Source: Bacteroidota bacterium (GTDB lineage: Bacteria; Bacteroidota; Bacteroidia; B-17B0; Aurantibacillaceae). Taken from it: 64,000 nucleotides of DNA. A model generated the notes under the pieces. The model searched no databases. It was not told the DNA's origin and saw only the letters and a list, made by a program, of their open reading frames with translations. The position numbers were made by a program, and so were the translations under genes. The stretch's first letter is position 1. Each line of letters starts with the position of its first letter. Positions 28,145-35,859 of this stretch are shown here, piece after piece. The stretch is from contig JAJONO010000003.1 in NCBI GenBank assembly GCA_021323535.1, forward strand, positions 1 to 64,000, given 5' to 3'.

Positions 28145-30175
28145 ATGTCTTTTCAGCTCACATCAGAATTTCAACCCACAGGCGACCAGCCTGAAGCCAT
28201 AAAACAACTTGTAGCAGGATTAAATTCCGGAGCGAAACACCAGGTACTTTTAGGAGTAACGGGTTCAGGAAAAACATTTACCGCCGCGAATGTTATTCAG
28301 CAGGTGAACAGACCAACCCTGATCCTTAGTCATAATAAAACACTCGCCGCGCAATTGTACAGTGAATTCAAACAGTTTTTTCCCGATAACGCGGTGGAAT
28401 ATTTTGTGAGCTATTACGATTATTACCAGCCCGAAGCTTATGTTCCTTCGAGTGGCACATATATCGAAAAGGATCTCGCCATTAACCAGGAAATTGAAAA
28501 GCTGCGTTTGAGTACAACGTCTGCCCTTCTTTCGGGGCGGCGGGATGTGATTGTTGTGAGTTCGGTGAGTTGCATTTATGGTATCGGAAATCCGACAGAT
28601 TTTAAAAAGAATATTATTTCAATTAAGGTGGGACAACTGGTTTCAAGAAATAAATTACTTCATCAGTTCGTAAGCTCTTTATATTCCAGGACAACCGGAG
28701 ATTTTCTTCGCGGAACGTTCCGGGTAAAAGGCGACACGGTGGACATCAATCTTCCTTATGCGGATTATTGTGTGCGAATTGTTTTTTTTGGAGATGAAAT
28801 TGAAAGCATTGAAACATTTGATTCTGCGAATAATCATGTTATTGGTAAGTTTAATTCGTATACGGTTTATCCGGCTAATATATTCGTTACCTCCCCTGAT
28901 ACAATGAAAGATGCCATGGTGGAAATTCAGGACGATATGGTGAAGCAGGTAGAGTTCTTTAAATCTCAGGGAAAAATCCTGGAAGCGAAACGTCTCGAAG
29001 AACGTGTAAACTACGATCTGGAAATGATGCGTGAGTTAGGATATTGCAGTGGTATTGAAAATTACTCGAGGTATTTTGACGGACGTTTGCCCGGAACACG
29101 ACCTTTTTGTCTTCTTGATTATTTTCCGGATGATTTTATCATGATGATTGATGAGAGCCACGTAACGTTGCCGCAGGTACGCGCCATGTTTGGCGGTGAT
29201 TTAAGCAGGAAACAAAATCTGGTAGAATACGGTTTTCGTTTACCCGCCGCCCTGGATAATCGCCCGCTGAAGTTCGAGGAGTTTTACGCGATGCTTAACC
29301 AGGCCATTTACATCAGCGCAACACCCGCAGATTATGAATTACAGGAAGCGGAAGGAATTGTAGTGGAACAATTAATACGCCCTACAGGAATTCTTGATCC
29401 GCAGATCGAAGTGCGTCCGTGTGCTAATCAGGTAGATGATCTCCTGGACGAAATTCATAAAGTGGTAGAGAAAGACGAACGTGTACTGGTAACTACACTT
29501 ACAAAACGTATGGCAGAGGAGTTGACAAAATACCTTACCAAATTGAATGTGCGTTGCCGTTATATTCATAGTGAAGTTGAAACACTGGAGCGGATTGAAA
29601 TTCTCCGCCAGCTTCGTGTTGGCATGTTTGATGTGCTCATTGGAATAAATTTATTGCGCGAAGGGTTGGATCTTCCTGAAGTGAGCCTTGTTGCTATTCT
29701 GGATGCCGATAAAGAAGGTTTCCTCAGGAATGTGAGAAGCCTTGTACAAACTGTGGGACGTGCCGCGAGGAATGTGAATGGCAGAGTGATCATGTATGCC
29801 GATAGAATGACAGACAGTATGAAGTCCACTATTGAGGAAACAGAAAGAAGAAGGAAGAAACAGATCGAATATAACTTCAAACACAACATTACACCTGTTC
29901 AGGCAGGAAAGAAAAAACTGATACAACCGCAGATGGGTGGAGTAGAAGTGAGTGTGGACGGAAAACTGGTAAAAGCTTACGTGGATCCTTTCTTAGAAGG
30001 AGGATTGAATGTAGCCGCTGATCCTGTTGTACAATATATGAGTCCTGATGAACTGAAAAAACAAATTGCCAAAGTAAAATCACAGATGTTACGCGCGGCG
30101 AAGGAAATGAACTTTATGGAAGCCGCGAGATTAAGGGATGAGATGTACGCGCTGGAGAAGATGATGGAGAAGTAG
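28145..30175 (+). CDS. uvrB: Excinuclease ABC subunit B
   Basis: UvrB is the damage-verifying helicase-like subunit of nucleotide excision repair, working with UvrA and UvrC. The 676-residue protein is full length. It starts FQLTSEFQPTGDQPEAIKQL and contains Walker A LLGVTGSGKTFT, the beta-hairpin YYDYYQPEAYVPSSGTYIEK, and the DEAD-like box MMIDESHVTLPQV. Helicase motifs ISATPADYE and INLLREGLDLPEVSLV follow, then QTVGRAARN. A C-terminal UVR coil (ELKKQIAKVKSQMLRAAKEM) binds UvrC. Fourteen bases separate it from the dipeptidase stop. A TAACTTTA -7-like box at 28132-28139 sits in that gap, so it may have its own very short-leader promoter. Confidence 0.97.
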   Translation: MSFQLTSEFQPTGDQPEAIKQLVAGLNSGAKHQVLLGVTGSGKTFTAANVIQQVNRPTLILSHNKTLAAQLYSEFKQFFPDNAVEYFVSYYDYYQPEAYVPSSGTYIEKDLAINQEIEKLRLSTTSALLSGRRDVIVVSSVSCIYGIGNPTDFKKNIISIKVGQLVSRNKLLHQFVSSLYSRTTGDFLRGTFRVKGDTVDINLPYADYCVRIVFFGDEIESIETFDSANNHVIGKFNSYTVYPANIFVTSPDTMKDAMVEIQDDMVKQVEFFKSQGKILEAKRLEERVNYDLEMMRELGYCSGIENYSRYFDGRLPGTRPFCLLDYFPDDFIMMIDESHVTLPQVRAMFGGDLSRKQNLVEYGFRLPAALDNRPLKFEEFYAMLNQAIYISATPADYELQEAEGIVVEQLIRPTGILDPQIEVRPCANQVDDLLDEIHKVVEKDERVLVTTLTKRMAEELTKYLTKLNVRCRYIHSEVETLERIEILRQLRVGMFDVLIGINLLREGLDLPEVSLVAILDADKEGFLRNVRSLVQTVGRAARNVNGRVIMYADRMTDSMKSTIEETERRRKKQIEYNFKHNITPVQAGKKKLIQPQMGGVEVSVDGKLVKAYVDPFLEGGLNVAADPVVQYMSPDELKKQIAKVKSQMLRAAKEMNFMEAARLRDEMYALEKMMEK

Positions 30176-30191
30176 CTGAAAGTTCAAAATA

Positions 30192-30250
30192 GTTTAAAAT
30201 TGTTTAAAGTAGCAAGAGGATTCAATTATGCTACTTTAAACTATTTAAAC
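30192..30250. repeat. Long A/T-rich inverted repeat between uvrB and the Thg1-like gene
   Basis: The left arm (30192-30214) and right arm (30229-30250) are complementary over about 22 bases around a 14-base loop; both contain GTTTAAA and GTAGCA/TGCTAC. The element sits between convergent genes and may act as a bidirectional transcription stop, although it lacks a GC-rich core. Confidence 0.7.
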
Positions 30251-30254
30251 AACT

Positions 30255-31016
30255 TTAATCCTTTTGTAATAGTTTCAGAATAAAATCATTGTAGGCATCT
30301 TTCATTGGAAGATCGAAATCAGTTTCCAGTTGCCGTCTTTTTACAACAACACTTTTCTTAGATTGGGGATTGTATCCTTCCTTTTCAAAATCTTTCCAGT
30401 AAATACCTATTCCTCTTTTTTGCCAGGATGGAAGCGTGTTGAAATTTGTTCCGTATTTAAAAAGAAGCTCGTTCTTTTCCGATGTTGTTAGTTTTTCAAT
30501 ACGTTTTGTAGCTGCTGAAGCTGAAACGCCATCTTTGCGTAATGTCCAGTAACAATGAGCATTCAATGAATTTCTGTGAGCGTCTTCATTGCGCCATCTG
30601 AAATAATCAACCACAAGATTGTAATTAGGGAACTCGCATAATCTGCAATCGAAAGCGCCTACATCGCCAAGTAAGGTCGAAAATTTAGCGCTGGCTTCTC
30701 CTGCAAGAACCGAATTATATTTTCTGTGTTTTCTTCCAAAACTAATTTCGTTGAAATCAAACAATAAAGAAATCTCATCGCTTTGTGTAAAACCGTATGT
30801 GATCTTAAAACCGCAATTCATTAAATGTTTTGTGGTGTCGATCATGTAATCTCTGAAACGCTCATCGAACGGGGCATTGAAATCGTGTTTTTCTTTCGTA
30901 AGTTTAGTAAAACTACGACCATCAATTCGGGCCACCATATACATTTCCGGCAAAACACTCACATCGTGAAATGTTTCGTAGTGTCTCATTTTCGCGTCTA
31001 ATTCATCAAATTTCAT
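30255..31016 (-). CDS. Thg1-like 3'-5' RNA polymerase (tRNA 5'-end repair)
   Basis: 253-residue member of the tRNAHis guanylyltransferase superfamily, enzymes that add nucleotides to RNA 5' ends in the 3'-to-5' direction. The palm-domain carboxylates line up with the known metal ligands: D32 in ARIDGRSFTKLT, and D80/E81 in TQSDEISLLFD. Where eukaryotic Thg1 has the HINNLYN motif used for tRNAHis, this protein has WRNEDAHRNSLNAHCYW. That points to a Thg1-like protein (TLP) of the tRNA-repair type rather than a tRNAHis-specific enzyme. Its start overlaps the upstream kinase-like gene by 11 bases, so the two are almost certainly cotranscribed and probably act together on damaged RNA (inference). 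Confidence 0.92.
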   Translation of the reverse strand: MKFDELDAKMRHYETFHDVSVLPEMYMVARIDGRSFTKLTKEKHDFNAPFDERFRDYMIDTTKHLMNCGFKITYGFTQSDEISLLFDFNEISFGRKHRKYNSVLAGEASAKFSTLLGDVGAFDCRLCEFPNYNLVVDYFRWRNEDAHRNSLNAHCYWTLRKDGVSASAATKRIEKLTTSEKNELLFKYGTNFNTLPSWQKRGIGIYWKDFEKEGYNPQSKKSVVVKRRQLETDFDLPMKDAYNDFILKLLQKD

Positions 31017-31452
31017 TTGTCCATTTTTTTACAGTGAAAGCATTGTTTTCAATTTCTACATAAAAAAGCTCGTCGAACCCTTCAGTAAATTCAGGTAACT
31101 CAAGGCGGTTATAGGTACCTTTGATACCCACCTCAGGAATATTTTCTTTTCCGCTCCTGCTGCTGTTACGTACAAGAGATTCCTGAAGTTTGGACTGAAA
31201 ATAATAACCAATCACTTTGAATTTATGTTCTTTTGCCCTGGCAATATATTTCTGTCTTTCTTCTTTGGTAGGATTTGTGTTATCAATAACGAAAGGTTGC
31301 TGAGTTGTAAAACACACTTCCAGAAATCTATTTTCCTTGTTTCGGGTGTTTAGCTGGTCCATAGAAATACGGATGTGGGTTTTAAAAAAATTGTCTTTAA
31401 AGAACGAAGTCTTCCCTGTAGCCTGTATTCCGCAAAAAATGATCGCTTCCAT
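31006..31452 (-). CDS. P-loop kinase, polynucleotide 5'-kinase-like
   Basis: 148 residues. Walker A is CGIQATGKTSFF (G8 to T15), followed by ISMDQL with D32 as a likely catalytic base. FVIDNTNPTKEERQKYI carries the DNTNP motif characteristic of the kinase domain of PNKP/T4 Pnkp-type enzymes. The tail NRLELPEFTEGFDELFYV also matches the end of that domain. There is no phosphatase or ligase domain. It overlaps the Thg1-like gene downstream by 11 bases and follows the GNAT gene with a 2-base gap. I infer an RNA or DNA 5'-OH kinase; a general small-molecule kinase of the AAA_33 group remains possible. Confidence 0.82.
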   Translation of the reverse strand: MEAIIFCGIQATGKTSFFKDNFFKTHIRISMDQLNTRNKENRFLEVCFTTQQPFVIDNTNPTKEERQKYIARAKEHKFKVIGYYFQSKLQESLVRNSSRSGKENIPEVGIKGTYNRLELPEFTEGFDELFYVEIENNAFTVKKWTNEI

Positions 31453-31454
31453 AT

Positions 31455-31946
31455 CTATTTATTCCATACCATTACGAAATCCTCCATGAAATAACCGTTT
31501 CCGATATCAAAATCTTTTACGTCGTGGATCATGAAATCATTTTTAAAGTAGAAATTAATAGATTTATAATTTTTGCGGTTAACTGTGAGCGTAACTTTTG
31601 AAGGTTGGAGCTTATCCATAAGAAGATGAAATGCCCTGCTTCCCATTCCTTTGGCAGAAAGTGTTTGATCGATATAAAATTTATTCAGGAACCATTCGTC
31701 GCCATCGACGTTATTCACCGAAATAAAACCAATGTTCTGGTTTTTAAAACTGATAAGAAAAAATGAATGTCCTTTTTGGGAAAGTTGTTCCTGAAGGCTT
31801 TTTTCGCTGTACATCATTCCCAGCATATAATCTACCTGCTGTTGCCCGATAATGGCAGGGTAGTGCTGGTTCCATATAACGGTGGCCAGGCGTGAAATAA
31901 GCGGAATATCTTTTTCGCTTGCGGGGATAAGCTTTAAATCCTGCAT
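31455..31946 (-). CDS. GNAT family N-acetyltransferase
   Basis: 163 residues with the GNAT layout: an N-terminal beta-alpha (LKLIPASEKDIPLISRLA), a central sheet (FFLISFKNQNIGFISV), and the acetyl-CoA loop region FYIDQTLSAKGMGSRAFHLLMDKL. The late strand/helix VTLTVNRKNYKSINFYFKN is typical of RimI-like acetyltransferases. It is the first gene of a three-gene minus-strand unit with the kinase-like and Thg1-like genes (2-base gap, then 11-base overlap). The substrate is unknown; a small molecule, peptide or RNA-linked group are all possible. Its start is only 21 bases from the divergent smpB start. Confidence 0.88.
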   Translation of the reverse strand: MQDLKLIPASEKDIPLISRLATVIWNQHYPAIIGQQQVDYMLGMMYSEKSLQEQLSQKGHSFFLISFKNQNIGFISVNNVDGDEWFLNKFYIDQTLSAKGMGSRAFHLLMDKLQPSKVTLTVNRKNYKSINFYFKNDFMIHDVKDFDIGNGYFMEDFVMVWNK

Positions 31947-31955
31947 TATTAATTG

Positions 31956-31963
31956 TAATTTTG
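31956..31963 (+). promoter_or_regulatory. -7-like box immediately before smpB
   Basis: TAATTTTG matches TAnnTTTG but lies only 4 bases before the GTG start at 31968, so transcription would begin at about the start codon. Either smpB is leaderless from this promoter or the match is fortuitous. No clear TTG element is seen upstream. Confidence 0.3.
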
Positions 31964-31967
31964 CGCT

Positions 31968-32420
31968 GTGCCTAAGTTAAGCAATACAATTAATATTGAA
32001 AACCGCCGTGCTAAATTCGACTACCTGTTTCTCGACAAACTGATAGCGGGGCTTGTACTGCAGGGAACGGAGATCAAATCCATACGGGAAGGGAAAGCTG
32101 CCCTGTCTGACAGTTATTGTTTTTTCAGGAATGGAGAACTGTATGTGAGAAACATGCATATAACGGAATATTCCGAGGCCTCGTTCAGAAATCATGAACC
32201 TTTAAGAGAAAGAAAACTGCTTCTGAGCAAGAACGAACTCAATAAACTCAGTAAAAAAATGAAAGACCAGGGACTGACCATTGTTCCGGTTCGGCTATTT
32301 ATTACTGAAAAAGGATTCGCTAAGCTTGAAATTGCTCTCGCGAAAGGTAAAAAACTTCACGATAAACGCGACGATATAAAGAAAAAGGATTTGGAGAGAG
32401 AGATGAATCGAAAGTTCTAA
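31968..32420 (+). CDS. smpB: SsrA-binding protein SmpB
   Basis: SmpB binds tmRNA and delivers it to stalled ribosomes for trans-translation. The 150-residue product starts at GTG 31968 ([19 protein letters not shown]). Family blocks include [22 protein letters not shown], a strand [12 protein letters not shown] region, [12 protein letters not shown], the [26 protein letters not shown] core and a basic C-terminal tail ([19 protein letters not shown]). No ATG is available at the right place, and GTG aligns with the family start. It is divergent from the GNAT-led operon by 21 bases. tmRNA itself is not in this window. Confidence 0.96.
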   Translation: MPKLSNTINIENRRAKFDYLFLDKLIAGLVLQGTEIKSIREGKAALSDSYCFFRNGELYVRNMHITEYSEASFRNHEPLRERKLLLSKNELNKLSKKMKDQGLTIVPVRLFITEKGFAKLEIALAKGKKLHDKRDDIKKKDLEREMNRKF

Positions 32421-32438
32421 TTACTTCTGCTTTTTTCT

Positions 32439-32500
32439 GCCACAGATTTCACAGATTTACAGGATTTTTAATCTGCGAAAATCTGCGTCAATCCGCGGCT
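32439..32500. repeat. Dispersed imperfect palindrome, copy B
   Basis: Intergenic; starts GCCACAGATTTCACAG and ends in CAATCCGCGGCT. The arms are related to each other in inverted orientation, and the element resembles the copies at 26720-26790 and 33036-33097. Confidence 0.75.
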
Positions 32501-32512
32501 AAAGAATCGGGA

Positions 32513-32983
32513 TCATTTCTTCAACCCCAACAGATCTTCAATAATACTCCAGGCGTTATTACGGGCAGTATCATACTTGGTAATATCGCTTTTGTTTTTA
32601 GTCTCCACATAATTTTTAAAAGCATTGGCTTCTTCCTGTAAATGCCCGGCGCATTTAATGGCTTTACGAATAAATGCTTTATCATCTTCGCTTTCAAGAA
32701 AGCCGCTGTCGAGGAGTTTTTTATAGTTGGTCACAATCACATTTATTCCATTGGATTGTTCTCCAAGCAATGTTGAAACAGTTTCTTTAGTGCTTACCTT
32801 ATCGTAACCATCAGCAATTGATCCAATGCAGATGTAAGTATTATAAAGCAGCATAGCCGAAGTAGCACCCAGTGTTTCAAGGGCGGCGTCTTTCGCTTTT
32901 GTTTTTGAACCAAGCGCATCCTGGGCTTTTACTGAATTAAAACAGGCAACTGTTATAAGTAGAATAATGGTGATTTTTTTCAT
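32513..32983 (-). CDS. Secreted hypothetical protein
   Basis: 156 residues from ATG 32983, chosen because MKKITIILLITVACFNSVKAQ is a clean signal peptide; an upstream in-frame start at 33028 would add 15 residues. The mature part is helical (KDAALETLGATSAMLLYNTY, AIKCAGHLQEEANAFKNYVETK) and has two cysteines. No family is recognised. It lies between two copies of the dispersed palindrome. A periplasmic location is inferred. TATCTTTA on the minus strand (32998-33005) could be its -7 box. Confidence 0.75.
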   Translation of the reverse strand: MKKITIILLITVACFNSVKAQDALGSKTKAKDAALETLGATSAMLLYNTYICIGSIADGYDKVSTKETVSTLLGEQSNGINVIVTNYKKLLDSGFLESEDDKAFIRKAIKCAGHLQEEANAFKNYVETKNKSDITKYDTARNNAWSIIEDLLGLKK

Positions 32984-33035
32984 GGTAGTATTTTGAATAA
33001 AGATAGGAATATTTTTGAGCGGCACCATTTTTTTC

Positions 33036-33097
33036 AGCTGCAGATTTCGCAGATTTTCAGGATTCGATCTGTGGAAATCCGCGCTAATCTATGGCTA
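33036..33097. repeat. Dispersed imperfect palindrome, copy C
   Basis: Intergenic; contains GCTGCAGATTTCGCAGATTTT, then ATCTGTGGAAATCCGCG and a closing ATGGCT. It shares its arms with copies A and B. Confidence 0.75.
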
Positions 33098-33104
33098 AAA
33101 GAAT

Positions 33105-34121
33105 TCAGTTTTTATTCCCCTTAATCCTCTCAATGAGTTTCGACATCACATCCGGATCAAAGGACTTGAATCGTCCCTGTTGAAGTGCCACGCGGTTATC
33201 GACTGTTTTTGCAACGTTGAAATTAAAAACGAAAGGAGAATTTTCCTTGTACCATCCGCCTAGTTGACCAAAACGAATATCGCTGAACATTAAAGCAGAA
33301 TCTTCACGATGAATGTTGTAATATCCTTTCGAGAAACGGATCAGTTTTTTTATTTCATCATCGTTTCTTATCGGGTCAAGCAATGAATCATTTCGTTTGA
33401 ATAACTCATATTTAATGGCCGGGGCCTTATCAAACACCGAATAATAACCCACGTAACAATTCTCGTCTTTTCGCGCAACAATATAATATAACAGGTTGTT
33501 GAGTGGGGTAGGAGTGAACATATATTCATCATGAATGATATTCTGAGCTTCGAGATCTTTTTCGATTTTAGATTTCGCGTAAAGTTTATTGAAAACACAG
33601 ATGCATAAATAAAGTCCGCTGATAATAAGCGCGGCATTCGCCCATTTGGTTCTTTTCTCAGATGTTTTTTTAGCAATTACAAGAACACTAGCGGGAATAA
33701 GCAGCGCTATCATGAAAAAAGGATCAAGGATGAACATCGCGTTGAAACTAACCCTAAAATTATTGAAAGGCTCGAACCATCCCGTACCATAAGTGGTGAA
33801 AGCATCGATGAGAATATGCGTGAACAATCCGCTCGAGATCAGAATCAGCCATCGTTTGTATGACATGGAATCGTTCTTAATGTATTTTTTAAAAACAGCT
33901 GCGAACAAAAATGAAAAAATAACGTTGCAGAGAATTGAATGTGTAATTCCGCGATGGGTTAGGAGGGAAGAAGCCTGGGTTGTAAAGAAGTTAAAGATCA
34001 CGTCAATATCCGGAAAATTATGGGCCAGGGCTCCTATTAGCATGGCTTTCTTTCCCATTTGCTTTCCTGCGATGGCTTCTCCCATGCAGGCTCCGAGAAC
34101 GGTATGTGTTAACGAATCCAT
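33105..34121 (-). CDS. Membrane-bound metal-dependent hydrolase, YdjM/DUF457-like
   Basis: 338 residues. The N-terminus carries the family signature MDSLTHTVLGACMGEA, NFPDIDVIFNF and LLTHRGITHSI, whose His/Asp residues are presumed metal ligands. Transmembrane segments follow (LILISSGLFTHILIDAFTTYG, FMIALLIPASVLVIA, ALIISGLYLCICVF). The last 150 residues are soluble and family-specific to Bacteroidota. YdjM in E. coli is an SOS-induced inner-membrane protein; substrate is unknown. It overlaps the phospholipase D gene by one base (TAATG), so they form a translationally coupled pair, consistent with a joint membrane-lipid role (inference). Confidence 0.88.
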   Translation of the reverse strand: MDSLTHTVLGACMGEAIAGKQMGKKAMLIGALAHNFPDIDVIFNFFTTQASSLLTHRGITHSILCNVIFSFLFAAVFKKYIKNDSMSYKRWLILISSGLFTHILIDAFTTYGTGWFEPFNNFRVSFNAMFILDPFFMIALLIPASVLVIAKKTSEKRTKWANAALIISGLYLCICVFNKLYAKSKIEKDLEAQNIIHDEYMFTPTPLNNLLYYIVARKDENCYVGYYSVFDKAPAIKYELFKRNDSLLDPIRNDDEIKKLIRFSKGYYNIHREDSALMFSDIRFGQLGGWYKENSPFVFNFNVAKTVDNRVALQQGRFKSFDPDVMSKLIERIKGNKN

Positions 34122-35266
34122 TAATTGCGATGTCTTTTTCGTGTTACAGTGAGGTTCATTAAAGTACGGAAAAAATTATAAGCCAGCCACATTTTCACTT
34201 GCGTGAACCATTGCTTTTTTTTGAAAGGCGTTTCAAGATCCACCTTACGACAGAAATTGGTTGTAATGTCATGCAAATGGTCGCTGAATTCTTTTACAAA
34301 AGCCTTGTCAATGACATCGGTGTTTAATTCAATGCTGATATAATGACTGAGAAAATTGAGGTTATACGATCCGATGGTAGCCCAGCGATTATCAACGATC
34401 ATGGCCTTGCCGTGCATAACGGTGTTGGTCCATTCAAAAAGCGTGATGTTGTTCCGCAGATAAAAATCGTAGAGATAACTTTCAGCCAGTCGTACAGAAT
34501 CTGAATCTGATTTTCCTGCAAGAAGGATATTCACTTTAACCCCTCTGGAACTGGCTTCTGCCAGAAGTTTTCGTAGTGTGAGGCCGGGTAAAAAATAACT
34601 TGCCACAATAGTAATACATTCTTTGGCTTTGATAATTTCTTCCACATAACTTTTATGAATTTCATTTTTTCTCCTGATCCAATCGTTGCGTCGAAAACGG
34701 ATAAGATGATCGCTTTGTGAAACAGTCTGAGTAATTTTTTCCCACTTACGGAGAATGCCGGGTTTTTTCCGGTTAAACAGTTCTTCACAGAGCAAATGCA
34801 GAAATTCGCAGGCCTTGCCTTTCGTTTGAACCGCATAATCCAGCCAGGGTTCTTCCCGTTCGGTATGATTGTATTTATCAGCTATATTGATGCCTCCGGT
34901 TAAGGCAATATTTTTGTCGCACACAATGATCTTGTGATGTAATCTTCTTCCGAAATAAATACTTTCTGAAGAGAAAAGCGGCGCAAATCTTCTGAACTTT
35001 ATTCCGCACTCCTCAAGTTCCTTCTGAACATCTTTTGAAAATGCCAATGAACCAAAAGCGTCGATCAGCACAAATATCTTTACATGTCTTTTCGCGGCAC
35101 GTTTAAGGGCATCTGTGATTTTTAATCCGGTTGAATCTGTGTTGAAAATGTATGTCTGAACATGAATAACCTCATTGCTCTGATCGATCATGTTTTCAAG
35201 CAGATCGAAATAATTATGACCGCTATAAACAAGGTCAATTGTATCGGCAGACAAGTACTGCTTCAT
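34121..35266 (-). CDS. Phospholipase D family protein, cardiolipin synthase-like
   Basis: 381 residues with two HxKxxxxD motifs: HHKIIVCDKNIALTGGINIA (H110, K112, D117) and HGKAMIVDNRWATIGSYNLN. This is the arrangement of bacterial cardiolipin synthases and related phosphatidyltransferases. It lacks the N-terminal transmembrane helices of ClsA and so resembles the shorter ClsB/ClsC type; a basic C-terminal tail (NLTVTRKRHRN) could aid membrane contact. It is coupled by a one-base overlap with the downstream YdjM-like gene. A nuclease activity cannot be excluded by motif alone, but the length and motif context favour phospholipid synthesis. Confidence 0.88.
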   Translation of the reverse strand: MKQYLSADTIDLVYSGHNYFDLLENMIDQSNEVIHVQTYIFNTDSTGLKITDALKRAAKRHVKIFVLIDAFGSLAFSKDVQKELEECGIKFRRFAPLFSSESIYFGRRLHHKIIVCDKNIALTGGINIADKYNHTEREEPWLDYAVQTKGKACEFLHLLCEELFNRKKPGILRKWEKITQTVSQSDHLIRFRRNDWIRRKNEIHKSYVEEIIKAKECITIVASYFLPGLTLRKLLAEASSRGVKVNILLAGKSDSDSVRLAESYLYDFYLRNNITLFEWTNTVMHGKAMIVDNRWATIGSYNLNFLSHYISIELNTDVIDKAFVKEFSDHLHDITTNFCRKVDLETPFKKKQWFTQVKMWLAYNFFRTLMNLTVTRKRHRN

Positions 35267-35317
35267 GAGAATACATTCATCTCATTATGCAAATAAAAAA
35301 ATATGCCGTTTAAGAAA

Positions 35318-35836
35318 CTACTTTTTGTTATCGTAGGCGTCGCCATAAGATATAAAGTCGCTCTCGAGCCAATACATGTGTTTCCCTTCATTCTCCAGCA
35401 AACGTGTGAGTAATTCCGTAAAGTCGAGAGCTATGATCGGCATGTCTCCCTGGAGTCCGTAATTTTCGTGAAAAGCGTCGAGACAAAAACCATGACGTTC
35501 CTCTTCAAGATCAATAACGAGATAATCGCCGTTATCATCTTCTACAATAGTAAAGAAATGATTGGTGGGATCACCTTGCGGAATATCACGTTTAAATTCT
35601 TCCATGCCCTGGGCACCAAAAATAATTGGAGTGGCTGGTTTTACCCTGTCGGGCGGAACAACAGAATAAGGAAAATCAGAGTCGGTGTAGAGTTCAACAC
35701 CTCCGCACAAGGTATAAAATTCGATCACGTCTTTTGGTAAAGAATAATTCTTTCCTACTTTAGGTAAACCCGATGGTGTAAGCACCACACAGTTTTTTTT
35801 AGATGCAATTATTTCAATGAGTTCCTTTATTTTCAT
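35318..35836 (-). CDS. SMI1/KNR4 (SUKH) family protein
   Basis: 172 residues. The N-terminal part KNYSLPKDVIEFYTLCGGVELY is the SUKH signature (LPxDYxxFYxxxNGG-like). A FFTIVEDDNGDYLVIDL strand pair and a conserved C-terminal LTRLLENEGKHMYWL follow. Many SUKH proteins are immunity partners of secreted nuclease toxins, but others are regulatory. No toxin is adjacent: the upstream neighbour is a glycine-rich T9SS protein with no recognised toxin domain, and the downstream one is a cardiolipin synthase-like enzyme. The family assignment is fairly firm; the role is open. Confidence 0.8.
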   Translation of the reverse strand: MKIKELIEIIASKKNCVVLTPSGLPKVGKNYSLPKDVIEFYTLCGGVELYTDSDFPYSVVPPDRVKPATPIIFGAQGMEEFKRDIPQGDPTNHFFTIVEDDNGDYLVIDLEEERHGFCLDAFHENYGLQGDMPIIALDFTELLTRLLENEGKHMYWLESDFISYGDAYDNKK

Positions 35837-35859
35837 AAGCAGAGCGTTGAAGAACGGAG

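Noticed and set aside
34121-35836. Phospholipase D family gene and SUKH gene as a toxin-immunity pair
   Set aside because: The phospholipase D protein has no secretion signal and has the length and motif layout of cardiolipin synthases; it is coupled to a membrane hydrolase instead.
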